Origin: Hericium rajendrae
Taxonomy: Eukaryota; Basidiomycota; Agaricomycetes; Russulales; Hericiaceae
DNA: 64,000 nt
Assembly (NCBI GenBank): GCA_033439255.1
Contig: CM065884.1
Span: 2,542,001 to 2,606,000, forward strand
Direction: 5' to 3'
A program made the translations under genes and the position numbers. Numbering within the stretch: the stretch's first letter is position 1; every line of letters starts with the position of its first letter. Below the pieces are notes generated by a model. It saw only the letters and a program-made list of their open reading frames with translations. It ran no database searches and was not told where the DNA came from. Below, one piece after another: positions 44,008 to 56,772 of this stretch.

Positions 44008-47000
44008 TTAGGCAACCAATGCAGCTAAGCGACGGAGATGCGAAACATTGAGATATGCTGGAACATATGTTTCCAACCCCGATACCTCGCGTGGAAGAGG
44101 CAATTCGTATGGTCCGACCTCTTCTGCTTCAGGAAGAAGTAAGTGATCGTTGCGATCATTTGCGACCACTCGAGATGCTACAATTCGCAAGATTTCGGGA
44201 GATATGGGGTTCTTCGAACAAGTTAGCTTTGATATGTGGATATTTCAAGATGTCGCACCTCATAATCAGCAACATAGTAGTTTGTACACATGCGTTGAAT
44301 TTGCATTGGGCTCAGCATCCAGCACACATCGTAAATGATCTCGATGTCAGCAGCTGTTGCCTATTGCCGTAGAGTTAGCTGCGATACCTATTCAGCCTAT
44401 GAAAGTTGAAATACCTTTTTGAGTTGCAGCAACTTCGTGGCCTGCATTAAATGTTCCAGCTGCAAGGTTCCCTCTGGCATATCATGGGATTTACACCATT
44501 CCTCAACTCGGGTGATGTTGTACTGAATCTGCATAGCTATGATGAGAAGTAGCAATGTCGAAAGTTACACCTGAGTATGATGACGACATAAAGGATGAGA
44601 AATCACGAACCACGCTTCCACGAGGAAAAGTTTCGCCTCATTAGGAGATCATTGAAGCTGGTTACTCCAATCAACTTCAACAGTTCCGTTACGACCTGCT
44701 GTACAACACTCTCCTCCACATAATAACTCTTGAGGCTTTTCCAAACCTTGTTTAGCAGATTGAGTATGTCGTCCATACTGAAAGCGGGCTGAGTGTTCGA
44801 ATTGAAGACGCGATTGAATAAACGACCTCCACCATCGCTAGCTATGAATCCAGGAAGCGATTGACTTTCTATAAGAGCAGGAATCACCATCTTCGAAAGT
44901 TTCTTCTTGGTCTCGGTCATCCACGTATGGTAAATGTTGTACTCCAAGCTGTCGAGATCGTGCTTCACGACAGAGACCAGACGCTCGTAATCTGCCCAGT
45001 CAAAGGGCCGGACTGCATTTTCTTCTCCAGGTCCGATCCCCTGCAGCATGTCCGACTCCGCGACACAGATGAACGAGAGCATTTCATGCACATTGGATAG
45101 CCAAAAAATACCGGGGATTATTGCATCTTCGCCAGCAAAGGTCTATGCCATAGGTCAACGATCTTTCGATTGTGATTGACAAGTTGCTACATTACCATAA
45201 CATGTGCTTGGATAGTTTGCATCACATTGGCCAGGAAGCGTTCGCTTTCCGGAATAAGTCCATATTTCCACATTTCGTTGGTAACGAGGCTGATGAGATT
45301 TGCCGGGAATAGAATCTCCTTGACAGCCGATGGATTGGTGAGACTCGGGAGAGGAATTTTGAGACCTTTCACTAGTCCTTCCAAGACATCCACGTCCAGA
45401 TACTTGATGTCTTGCAATAGGCGAATTTTCTCCTCAGCCGGGTCATCGCAGATATCGGCCAATCCATTGAGGCCACGAATCCGCGGCATTCCATCTTCGC
45501 CGTTGTATGCAACAGACACCGCCCGAGGATTTGAGCCTTGCCTATGTTTCGCCATGGTCATGAGCTCATCGGCTGACGTACGATGATCTGCAGGAGCCAA
45601 GGAATAGATGCCTGCAGAGCTGTGCCTCCTCTGATGCCGCTGAGATGCTGGCGTCTCATTTGTGGCCGTGGGACGTGGATGGACGGATCGCAGAGTGGGC
45701 GCAAAAGTAGGAGAAACTGGGGGTTCTCGAGAACTTTTTGTAAGGGTATTCAAAGCATACGCACGGTTGAGTTGCTCCCGTAGACTGCTGACCTCGTTCT
45801 TGAGTGTCCCGATGACGGAACTGTCTTGGGCGGTACGCAATGGGAGATCCTCTAGCTGTTTGTGCTGGGTGTCAAGATCTGCAGCTTGTCGTGCAATTTC
45901 GTTCTCAAGCTCCTCAATAGACTTGTCCCTTTCCGCGACAATAGCAATCACGTCCTCAAGACGCCTTTCCACGCTCTTCTTCTCCCGCAGTAGCCCATCA
46001 CGACGAGAAACTTCTGCTTGGCTGGCAACCAGTTCCGCATGAGCTTGCTTAGCACGCGAATCCACTTCATCGTGTCGCGACATCCACATTTGAAGTTGTT
46101 GTTCGACCTCGTTGAGTCTTGTCTGTAGTTCCTTCTTCTCTTCCGTTCGCTTTTGTAGAGTCTGCGTAAGTTCAACAACTTTGTTTTCCAGTCGATACGA
46201 AATTTCCTTGAACTTTGATACAGAGCGAGCCTCTGCTTTCAGCACCTTAAGCTGCTTTCGAGCTAATCTTCGCCGAATGCAGGATTGAATGTATACGACT
46301 CGCTTAACATCGGATCGCAGTGTTCTGCGCGTGAGACTGCGATAGAGATTTGGTCAGCACAGATCACCGCGATGTCAATCTCTACACCCACATGCCACGG
46401 AACAAACTCTGCAAATGGACAGTGGCCTGGGTCAGTTTATTCTTTTTGAATCGTAAACGCGACTGGACGCCCCGTGTACCTTGCATGACAACAATAACAA
46501 TCAATAATGTTTGTTAGATAAGATCATATCATAAAGTGTACGAACGACTTTGGACATTTACGACACTTGATTTGACCTCGAAGAACCGCTTCCTTTGAAT
46601 AAATCCCCGGACAGACTTTTGTAGTAATGTCGCAGCAGTTTCACGTCGAACCATCACGACGAAACGTTGTGCTATGATACCGCGCCACCAGGTCTGAATA
46701 CGAATCGTTGCATGGCGAAGTTCTTGGTATCGCTTCATGGCCATGTGTCGCCGCATGTTCTTCTGTACAACAGTGACCATGCCGTTCAAACGATCAGACC
46801 GAAGCGTTTCTAACGCAGCAAGCATCCCAGCCCTGAAAAATATCTTCGTTTTCCCACTTTGGTATTTGTCCGGGTCGTTGATTGTTTCCTCCAAAATGAG
46901 GGAACATAGCGCTTTGAGTTGCAGCTGCTGAATCATATGGCCCCATTGCGCTGACGAAACCAGCATGTAGTATCTGTCCTTATTCTGTCAGGTGATGTAC

Positions 47001-49662
47001 ATCAAGAATAGGAAGCAGACAAACCGCTCTGCGAATTCTTCATATGTCCACCGAGTAGGATAACCTGCACAGCTGATGCGAATAGTCTCAAGCACACCAC
47101 AAGCTCGCAACTGGCTTAGAACTTGTTGAGGGGTGAATCGCCATGCTTCCTTCTGTTCGTTGGGCTTGATGCAACGAATGTAATGTACATTGGTGATGCT
47201 GAGTGTATCCATCAAATTACTAAGTGAAGCCTTGAAAATGGACGCTTGCGTGGGCTTTTTGGCCATAGCGCCTGGACGTTTGGGACCAGATGAAGCTGAA
47301 TTAACGAGAGAAGTACGGCCAGGATCCGGAATCAAAGATGACCGACGAGAACCACCACTCCCAGAGTCGGAATAGGCCGGAGATACAGCATTTGGGCTAT
47401 CCGGAGGCTTAGAAGAGGCCAGAGCTGCATCCAAAACTTCGCGCAGAAACGCATTCTTAGTTACAGCTAGTAAGTTCATATGTTCGTCAGGTACGGTATC
47501 GCGATTTTTCTCCAGGAAGCCATCCACTTCATAAGTCACGTCCAAGGCGTAGTGGGCTATAGTGAAGGCTGAATTTCCGAAGCGAGGCTTCTTGAATACC
47601 GCTCGAGTCTCTGCTTTTAGTAATTGAGTTTGAAGTTTTTGCAGAAAGGAGCTATCAGTGCCCGAAGGCAAACGGGCTTCCTCATCCAGAAGAGCGAGTA
47701 CTCCAAGCCTGCCCTCAATGATATCAATGCATGGCTGATTATCTGAAAAATCGATGAAAGTCCAGTTGATTTCTTCTTTCACATACTCTTCTTGTTCCAA
47801 TTTAAAAACGTGGGCATTGAACTTGCTCGAAATTAGTTGGTAAATATTTGTTCTTAACACGGCTAAGCACGTACCTCCTGTTGCAATTTCTCATTGGCGT
47901 AGTTGATGCTGAATTGTTCGAAGGAATTCTGAATAAAAAAAAGATCAAAATTTCAAAATTCTGCCTGTAGGACAAAATCCGACCTTCTGAAAGTGCTCGA
48001 AGCCATAGATGTCTAACACGCCAATAAACATCTCTGCACGCTTTTCAGCTTCTCCGTTTTCCCCAGCAAGACTCTCGTTGACAACGGCGACAAGCCATTC
48101 AAATAAGCAAACGTAAACAAACTTCGCCACACTGTCTCGAACGACGGTTGCCTGAGAAGCGTTGAGAGCTGTTACTATCTTCTCCGATCGTGTTGTGATT
48201 TGTTTTTTGATGGTCCATCGTTTGAAATCGGCCTTGTCTATACCCAGAAAGCGCGATGAAAGCGATAATGCAAAGTCTTCGTCGTTAATTGTCGACTCAT
48301 TCCGCACCGCAGTAATCTTGACATTTCCTAGATGAAGCAACGCAGAGAGTAGCCTAAAAACCGCCCACTGTTTTTCAACACTTATGCCAATCGTGGATAA
48401 GGCATGTTGCGTGGTCCGAAAGTCTTCAGCATCATCGACGCCAGGAATTGGTGTCGACTGAGGGCCGCCTTGCTTCAGATAATGGAATCTTGTAGTATCC
48501 GTATCAAGGCCAAGATCCTTTCGTTCCTTGAGAGGGGCGCCAGCACAGAGTTGATAGAATATATGATAATTTCTTTCTGTCAGGGGCTGGAAAACTATGC
48601 GCGAACGCTCCAGAAGGTACGTTCGAATGCGAGCGCCAACGATTTCCTGCTTTCCATCAAAAAGAATCTACGGGTATATTTTAAGAAAGCAGCTTGGGAA
48701 AAAATCGAACAAGGAAACAACGTACTTGTATATATTTGCCGAATCGCGATGAATTATCATTTCGTGTTGTTTTTGCGTTCCCAAAAGCTTCAAGGACTGG
48801 ATTCGTGGCGAGTATTTGACGCTCCACTTCGCTAGATTCATCCAGAGATCCTTTGGTTTTCGTCTTGGCAGTGGATTCAGGTGGGTTCACAGAAGCAAGA
48901 TACCGCATAATGAACTTTGCCTGGCACAAAATTCGATGGTATAACAGTTACTAGGTACAGACAACTTACAGACTCGGTCTTCCCAGCGCCACTGCACACC
49001 GAAGCTGATAAGCACGTGAAATAGGTGAGATTCGTTGCGTGCGTACCTTTCTCCGGACACGATGATTGTTTGGCCCATGCTTTCTTTTCGCATTGCCGTA
49101 TAGGCGTCTTCGGCAATTGCGAATAGATGAGGCTCCAGTTCTCCTCTTCTCCTTCCACTGTATGCTTGTATGATCTCAGGGCCATAAAGGGTAACACGTT
49201 GAAATGGGTTGACGGCGATTAATACAATACCACTGTAGGTATAGATGCTGTGCTGAGCGTAACGATTCCGAATAGTGTGCAATACTGTGGGACTAATGAG
49301 TCAAGCGACAGTTAAGCAGAGAGCAGACTTACCAGATGGTTCGTTCAGATGCGACAAGGTTGCCAAGTCGTCAGCCGTTTCTAGCAAGGGAGGGTTTCGC
49401 AAAGGTGGAAGTTCTTCATCGCCATCCTTGATGTCCCTACCAGTGGTATCGATGTGGATTTCCTGGTACGCATGATAGTTTATATGAAAGGAGAAATCAA
49501 CTGAAACTGATAGAGACCAACCTTGCCGCGCTCGTCAACAAAATGCAACTCGATCCTATCTTCCGCGCTCTTCACGACATTGATTACCTCGGCCGAGATC
49601 CATCCCTGTTCCTTGTCAGAGAACCAGACTCTTGTCCCTTTACTGTAGATATTCTCAGCCAT
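44008..49662 (-). CDS. MYO2: Class V myosin heavy chain (cargo-transport motor), multi-exon
   Basis: Actin-based motor that carries secretory vesicles and organelles to growth sites. The start ATG at 49662 gives [20 protein letters not shown], the SH3-like N-terminus. The motor follows: P-loop [11 protein letters not shown], whose codons span an intron (about 49050-48990); switch [11 protein letters not shown]; switch [11 protein letters not shown]; and the actin-site region [21 protein letters not shown] motifs bind calmodulin or light chains ([46 protein letters not shown]). A coiled coil (46245-45780) and a C-terminal DIL cargo-binding domain follow, with [13 protein letters not shown]-type sequence, [20 protein letters not shown] and [20 protein letters not shown]. 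It ends [19 protein letters not shown]. At least ten short introns break the frame. Total length of about 1,600 residues is normal. It appears intact. Confidence 0.93.
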
Positions 49663-50016
49663 CTGCTGAGGTAGAGCGCCGCCGGATTCTGGTCGTCGGT
49701 GACGGAGAAAAGAGCGAAGCCTGAACTTGTGTACTGGTGATGAATATGCTTCGAGGACTCGGCCAGCTAAAAGCCAACGCCTGAGCAATATTTACGTAGT
49801 CACTAGTGTATGTAAGCTCGCTGGTTGGACACGGCAACTGCCGGCATTACACAAGCCGCTCCGCACAGGCAACCTACAGACAGATCTAGGAGACAGTGGA
49901 CAGCTCGTCAATCCGTGGCTTTGCCTGCCTGAGTTTCCTGCGACCTTCGAATTTACTCGACTCCCGTCGTCTTTACAAACTTGTCGACTCCTCTATTTTT
50001 TGGCCGTTGTGACTAG
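49663..50016. promoter_or_regulatory. Shared divergent promoter region of myosin V and the chitin synthase activator
   Basis: 354 bp separate the two start codons, which point away from each other. Both 5' leaders and any promoter elements must lie here or overlap. I see no clear TATA box. CT-rich stretches lie before the plus-strand start (49940-50000). Confidence 0.55.
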
Positions 50017-52062
50017 ATGCATTCGCCTACGCGGCAACAAAATCGGGGGGCGGCCGTGGATTCAGTATCAGATTCCCTCTCCAATAATTCCACTTCAGCG
50101 CTCGATGCTCTCCATGCGCTTCAGATCAACGACACAAAGTATCTCCAAAGCCAATCCCAGGATTTCACGCCTCCCACCAATGTATCAGTAGCTATACACC
50201 CGCTACACACAGGCTGTCTAGATACCAGCAAGCGCTCTCCCCCCAAATCTCACCATTCCTCCGAATCAGTCCCGATAAGCTACGCGATTCCTCAGCAGTC
50301 GACTCTACCCGTCGCTGCTTCTTCAGGTGCGACACCTCCTGATCACTTCCCACATAGAATGATGATATAGATTTATAGGTGGCGACTGTTCCGCTGCTAT
50401 TGACGACTGCCTGCAGTATTATTCGGAGGGATCTGTGCATCTCCCGACCGATCATGACTCCATCCATATCCCATACGACTCTGTTGCACCGGAGCAAGGC
50501 AACCGTTATGAAAATGCGTCAGCTGGCACTGCCTTATCGGGGACCGTACAGTACAACCCCCTGCATGCAGCTGCCTCAGATGTTCTGGGAATGGGCTCGC
50601 TTCGTACTGGAGTTGCAGATGGGACTCCCTCATCCGAGCATGTGTACCTAGGTGATTCCACTGATCGCACCGCAATATTCCTGTCCAGTCAATCCGTACC
50701 CGATCTTCCACGTCTCTCACATGATTCCACGTATGGGTCTACCCTTTACTCCCAACAACACCTTCCCCTTTCTGAGGCCTTCAAGCCACGTTCGGCTGAG
50801 GAACCCGAATTTGAGCGAAGGCCCCAACTCGCGCGATCTGGGACGAATGTTTCTGTTACTCTAAGGACTCAGAAGACAAAAGCAGTCGACCTACGAGCAC
50901 CTCCGTATACGAAAGAGTACATTGACGATTATCGCCAACGCATCAAAGCGGATCCTGATCCCGAAGCTCACTTCGCATATGCGAAATATCTCATCGACGC
51001 GGCCAAGAAATTTGGTGCGGATACTAAGGACCAGCGAGCTGTGCGCAAATATCGAGATGCCCTTGTTCAGGAGTCGTTAAAGGTTATACGGCGATTGGCA
51101 ACACAAGGACAACCTCATGATGAAGCACAATTTTTCCTTGCCAATTGCTACGGGACAGGAACACTTGGTCTTCAAGTGGATCACGAGAAGGCGTACCATC
51201 TTTATTTGCAGGCTGCCAAGCAGAATCATGCAGCTGCTACATATCGCGTTGCAGTTTGCAACGAGATAGGTGCTGGTACAAGGAAAGAGCCACCCAGAGC
51301 AGCTGCATTCTATCGAAAAGCGGCCTCGCTGGGTGATACAGCCGCAATGTATAAGCTTGGGATGATTTTATTACAGGGAGCTCTTGGAGAGGCAAAGAAT
51401 CCTCGTGAGGCGATTGGTTGGCTGCGGAGAGCCGCTGAACAAGCAGATGAAGAAAATCCACACGCATTACATGAGTTAGCCCTTCTCCACGAAACTCTGG
51501 GTGGGGAGTTTTTGCTTTATGATCCCTTCAAGGCTAAAGAACTCTATACTCGGGCGGCCTACCTTGGCTACACGCAATCCCAGTACAAGCTTGGTCAATG
51601 TTATGAATATGGCGCCCTTGGAAGTCCAGTGGACCCTCGACGATCTATTGCCTGGTATACCAAGGCCGCGGAGAAAGGAAATTCGGAAGCGGAGCTGGCA
51701 TTGAGTGGGTGGTATCTAACAGGGAGCGAGGGTGTCCTGAAGCAAAGTGACTCTGAGGCATATCTCTGGGCAAGGCGCGCTGCAAATAAGGGACTCAGCA
51801 AGGCTGAATACGCGGTCGGGTATTATGCGGAAGTCGGAATCGGTATTAAGCAAGACATCGAATTTGCAAAAAGATGGTACATGCGTGCTGCAGGTACACC
51901 CTGAATATTCTGAGTTCCGACTGTTTACTGACTCCTAATCAAGCTCAAGGCAACAAACGTGCGATGAACCGATTGACCGAATTGAAGCGTCAGGGAGGTA
52001 AAAGGGCAAATATAGGGCGACCAACACGGCAGCAGGCGAAGGATGAGTGTGTTGTGACATGA
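50017..52062 (+). CDS. SEL1-repeat protein, Skt5/Chs4-type chitin synthase regulator
   Basis: Members of this family activate and localise class IV-type chitin synthase (Chs3 in yeast) at the plasma membrane. Three exons: 50017-50326, 50379-51893 and 51944-52062, with introns of 52 and 50 nt (GTGCGA...TTATAG; GTACAC...ATCAAG). The first third is Ser/Pro/Gln-rich and disordered. From about residue 260 come SEL1 repeats, for example AHFAYAKYLIDAAKKFGADT, AQFFLANCYGTGTLG, AATYRVAVCNEIGAGTRKEP, AAMYKLGMILLQGALGEAKN, SQYKLGQCYEYGALGSPVDP and AEYAVGYYAEVGIGIKQD. The last four residues, CVVT, form a CaaX box, as the prenylated yeast protein has. It is head to head with myosin V. It appears intact, about 640 residues. 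The internal ATG at 50017 is chosen because no upstream in-frame ATG is open. Confidence 0.88.
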
Positions 52063-54196
52063 GGTGTGGACTCTAAAGCACTGGCAGTGCTGATTTGAGT
52101 GCATTGTTTATTAGGCTTATGTCTTCGTCATGCATAACACGGACTCGGATAATATTATTGCCATTTGCGCTATACAAAAATATTTCTGAACGGGCCCGCG
52201 GCGCACACTTTCGACGCGGCGCGGCTGTGGCAAACACTTCTGCAAATGGCAATAAAGGGATATGAGATGACGCATACCACTGGAGGTCGGCAACCGCGGT
52301 TCCAAAACCGTCCAGGTCACATGACCAGATTTGGCTGGAGAGCAGGCACGGAAGGTGGTAGCGCAGCGAGATAAGACTTTATAGGCAGAAGACAATTTCG
52401 ATAAATCTAGAGAATAATGATCTGGGCTTCTGTACATCGAATAATGGCGTGTGCGAAGTATGAAAGTAATGCTGCACGTACCAGTAGAATTATGGCACAG
52501 GTAAATTACCCTTCCTCATCACTGACTGAAGAGTCTTCCCCATCCGAAGGTTATTGAGTTATAGGTTAGGAAACCTCTCTCAAAGAGCTGGAAATAGTCC
52601 TACCATATAGCACCTTCACTTTCGCTTCATCCAAACCCTCCAAGAGCATCATCAAACCTGTCAAAAGGTCGGCCCTCTTACCTCCTGAGAGTCTGGCTGA
52701 TACTGTGACCAGGTGCTTCCTAGACGGCGCACGAAGCCCATTTTACCATTTACTCACGACCTCGCTACCATGAGCACCTTCGCTATGGCAATTCGTCGGG
52801 GAACAGTCGCACACGGCACGAAAACGCGAATACGCAACGCGGCAATTGAACGCGACGCGCTCGACGCGTTCGATGCGTGTTACGTAACACGCGTTTTGCT
52901 TGCGTTTTGCTCTTGCCGAGCGTTGCCGGCTCTCATACGAATGGGAAATGGATAAAATCACTCGCTTGCCTGACGGTTGAGAGAAGACCACCATAAATTG
53001 TCTAAAATCGGTGCGAGTAAAACGGTGGATGTGATTTGAGACCAAGCTTGCTGCAAAGTAGCCAGTGACGTCAATTTTACAGGGTATATTAGTGTAGAGA
53101 GCACCATTTCGACCATGCTTTGCAAGTCTTCACTAAGAATGATTTTACAAGATTTACTATGTAGGTCTCTTAATATTTGGAGGCTTGTGCGATGTCCTGC
53201 ATTTACCTACCACCTCCCGTTTGCGAAACAGCTGAAGTGGCGCGGACGGGTTCGGAGTTTAAACCCCTATGCGTTGCCGACCTCCAATACCACGGCCCTC
53301 CGGGCACCCCCTGGTTCCGCTCCGCCTTTTGCTTGTGTGAGGACACTCGGATATGTATTAATATGTGTTGTTCATTTTACATACTGGTACAGAACTTCGG
53401 ATGCCAGTTGTGATGAGTAGAATACCAGGGCAGGGAAGGCATAATATTTTTAAGTAGGTGCTGCAGAATACAACCACCGAAACGTGCAAAGGTATTAAGT
53501 ACTTATTGCCAGTAGCTACACCTCCATGAACATTCTCTGGATCGTAAAATCATGATCGTCTAAGATAGGTTGAGCAATAAGTGAAGCCGGATTATTGTCC
53601 TCAAGATCAGGCTTTATCTGTGGACATGCATTGCCTTCCATTTCTTCTGTCATTGCTGGCATGGTTTTCTCGTCTTTCAACATATAACATTGAATAAAAT
53701 TGATGCTGCGTACAGGAGAGAAACTTTGAATACCTAGGATAGTTGAATGCAAATGCGGTGAACGTTGAATATTTGAATATTGAATGCGGGCTTGCAACTA
53801 CTTATTGCACGCCTAGCACTGCCCCGTGTCCGAATGCGATAGAAAAGTTTGCATTACCGAAAAAGGAAAACTGATACTTTGAAGACCTGGTCCTATAGCA
53901 CGGCCCTCTGGGCACCACCTGGTCCCATACTATCAGGCAAATCTGAGGTGCACTACGTTTGCAAGAATATATGGCAAGAAGCAATATAGTGTAGATGAAC
54001 AGCACGAACACCCACCAGTGATGCACAACCAAGACGACAAACAGCGCCACAAATTGCCTGTTATGGGTTCAAGATGAAAGATTTCCCAATAAGGAAAAAA
54101 GTTGAGAGGGAAGACCTGCTCCCTGTCGGGACCAGGAATCGGAACCAGGAATTTGCGTGCTTGTGCTTGTGCCTGCCCAATGCCTGCCTGTCATAC
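52063..54196. other. Intergenic sequence, no supported gene
   Basis: Only short frames without recognisable domains. An imperfect GC-rich inverted repeat (GCGTTCGATGCGTGTTACGTAACACGCG, 52867-52894) and two similar phrases, CACGGCCCTCCGGGCACC (53291) and CACGGCCCTCTGGGCACC (53899), are visible. The latter pair may belong to a dispersed repeat. A CDS call would not be justified. Confidence 0.5.
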
Positions 54197-54198
54197 TA

Positions 54199-54457
54199 GA
54201 GAGTTTTTGCAGCCCTTTGACTCGAACCTAGCCAGTTGGACTCGGCGCTCCACTAGTTGAGTCCGAGTCTAAGTCGGTCAGTTGCAAAAACTCTCTTAAT
54301 AGAGAGTTTTCGCAACTGACCGACTCCGACTCGATTAGTGGAGCACCAAGTCCAACTGGGATGAAACTGTAAGTGGCTGTGGATGGCAGGGTGGAGTGAC
54401 CAATGGAGCATAGGGTTCGACTAGCTAGGTCCGAGTCGGAGGGCTGTGAAAACTCTC
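54199..54457. mobile_element. TA-flanked MITE pair with GAGAGTTTT termini
   Basis: Begins GAGAGTTTTTGCAGCCCTTT and ends AAAGTTTTC-type inverse (GGGCTGTGAAAACTCTC), with TA on both sides. In the middle, GCAAAAACTCTC (54282-54293) and GAGAGTTTTCGC (54302-54313) form another pair of ends, so two related elements abut. TCCGAGTC/GACTCGGA words fill the arms. A TA target suggests a Tc1/mariner-type MITE. Confidence 0.6.
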
Positions 54458-54699
54458 TAATACTTATGTAGAACGAGTGCAGAGGCCACCACGGGCACCC
54501 AGTGGTCATGCACGCTACTGCAGGCCGCTGGCCGGGTGACACTCCCATGGTCACTATGGCTCTGGCGGTAGGATACCGTGTACTGTAGCACCCTAACAAG
54601 GAAACCCTTGCCCATTTCGTCTTGCACTCTCGCTGCGTCACTTGACTCGTATGCAGTCTGCTTGTTGACAGTCCTCCCAGTCTAATCTTTCACTTTATC

Positions 54700-55660
54700 T
54701 GCTCTTTCTCTTGCTGTGTCCTCTTTCCTCTTTCTGCATTAATCTGACCCAATGCCAATCTACTGCAGCAAGGGTCATCTTGCACTCATCTGCTCTCTCT
54801 GTGCTCCCAAGCATCTATGCTCCCCTTCATCTCACCACTCCGCACTTCCTCAATGCATGGCATGGCCTGTCACACCTCAGCCTTGATATTTGGACAATGA
54901 GAAAAGTAAGTATTGACTGTTGACTGCATCCACTAATCTACGCCCTCTCCCATTTGTCTCACTGATGCAGACATCAAAACGTGTGGTGAAGGGCACCACG
55001 CATGAGCTGCTGTGCCTCATTTTTCATGCGCTGCCCATGATCAAGCTCGCCCCCGTGTGGCTGGAATGGCATGACACATGCACATGCCGGTCCTCCAATT
55101 GGAACATACCCCACCACAAGGACATGCAGGCCAGAGCACAGCCCAACTAGCAATGCTATTGGAGACACAATGCGACACAACGTGGATGCCACCACCACCG
55201 CCAAATGCGGATGGCACACAGCTGCACACCCTCCACATTGACCTGTGCAACATGCACCTCCCCATCCTCGCTGCACCCTTTGAGCACGTGCTGCTCACGG
55301 GGTGGTGCCTGCAGCTCACGATGCTGCACCTTGCTGTGTGCCAGGTCGCAGATCTGCACACCATGCCCGAGCTCCCTCCCATGCTCCCTCCCATGCTCCC
55401 TCTGTGCTCCCGCATCTCTCATTACACATCTCCATGCTCGAAGGGGATGGCACGGCCGCATACATGCTCGCAACAGCCACGGCACTCGCCCCGCCCATGC
55501 TCAAGGTGCTGCACTTCATGAACGCGGACCTCACACATGCTGCAGGCGCATGTGCAGAGCTGCTCTGTGCAGGAGTTCTTGCCATTTGTGGGGGTGGCAC
55601 GTGCAGTTGGAGGACCATCGGGAGCATGATTTATTCCTTCCGGGGTAGTGGTGGTGCTGC
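54700..55660 (+). pseudogene. Decayed leucine-rich-repeat-like (possibly F-box/LRR) gene
   Basis: An exon ends HGLSHLSLDIWTMRK at a GTAAGTATTG donor (about 54906). The intron ends TGATGCAG (about 54970) and the next exon has HALPMIKLAPVWLEWHDTCT. Further LRR-like stretches are QLHTLHIDLCNMHLPILAAP (55220-55280) and LQLTMLHLAVCQVADLHTMP. A run of repeated CTCCCATGCTCC follows at 55375-55400. Frames break repeatedly after 55150. Antisense frames here are shadows of the GC-rich sequence. Family call tentative. Confidence 0.4.
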
Positions 55661-55843
55661 ACATGTAGTAGATAGATAAGCAATTGCATCGAGTTATACA
55701 AAAAGGAGACTGGACAATACAGACTGAAAGAAAGCAGACAACAAAAACAAGACTCAAAGAATACAATTGTACATTATGAGGAAGTAAATAAAGCTATGAC
55801 GAAAGAGAGAGAGGGTGCCGGGCCTAGAGCAGACAAATATCGG

Positions 55844-56612
55844 TCAAACATGCAGCAAGGAGACCTTTTCCGGAGACACCACTACTGTGCGGTAGGCTCC
55901 CGACGCTGAAGCGCACATGTGCGTGCTGTCCAGGATGACACTGGTCAAGCAGGTCCGGGACAGAAGCTGGCTGCAGCCGCACAGCCCAAGCATCAAACAC
56001 AGGCAGGGCATTGCAGTGCTAAGGGAGTGATGTGAGCCGGCAGGACAGCGGGACATGCGGAAACTATTCAGACTCACCGAGCAGTCATGCAGAGGCCATC
56101 GTACCATGACAGAGAGCACGGGCCCAAACATGTGCAAGTCCAGAGAACGATCTCTGGTGTACAGTGCTGCAGTGGAGCATTCTTCATGGGAAAGCCAACC
56201 GATGTCCATGAGTTCACTGGTGGTCTGCTTCCACAGGCCAAAGTCTGCGCTCTCTGTGGGTGGTGCTGCAACGCAGATGTTTGTGATGCAAACTCCGAGT
56301 TGTTCGCACTCGGCATGATCACACTTCGTCATGTGAGAAGAGTTGGGAGCAGTTGGCCTGCTTCAATGAGCATAGGCCACTGTCTTCGAGCTTGCCGACC
56401 ACCTCCAGCTGGACTGGCTGGTGATAAACAGCATGGGGTGGGCCCGAAGTGATTAGGCAGCTGCAATAGACACAAGGGCGAGCTGATCCAGGAAATCGGA
56501 CCAAGGCAGGGTGGAGAGGCAAGCCCTCAACCTTGTTCTGAGCTCCAACGGTGGCAGAATGCATGCCGTTCTTGTTCGACAATGGCTGCACGCAGGAAGG
56601 AGCTTGTTTCAA
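55844..56612 (-). pseudogene. Possible decayed gene of unknown function
   Basis: A 162-codon minus-strand frame (56332-55844) contains CITNICVAAPPTESADFGLW and MDIGWLSHEECSTAAL. An upstream overlapping frame (56612-56319) carries QLEVVGKLEDSGLCSLKQ. Codon use looks coding, and the region matches its left neighbour in GC content. Fragments could be linked by introns, but no clear splice pair was confirmed. No domain recognised. Confidence 0.25.
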
Positions 56613-56772
56613 ATCTGCAGGGGCTCTTTCCGTCTTGTGAAGTGGACCAATATTTCAGTTTTGCATCCGTCATGTGACACACAGTGCACATGAAGCTCCT
56701 TCAGTTTTTGAACAGGAAAGAAAAAACAATTAGCATTGATTATACATGCTACAATTAGTTCGACTCGTACGG

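Noticed and set aside
54974-55627. Long antisense frames opposite the LRR-like pseudogene
   Set aside because: Mirror frames of a CTCCCATG/GGTGGC-rich stretch without domains. The plus strand has splice-like sites and LRR-like phrases.
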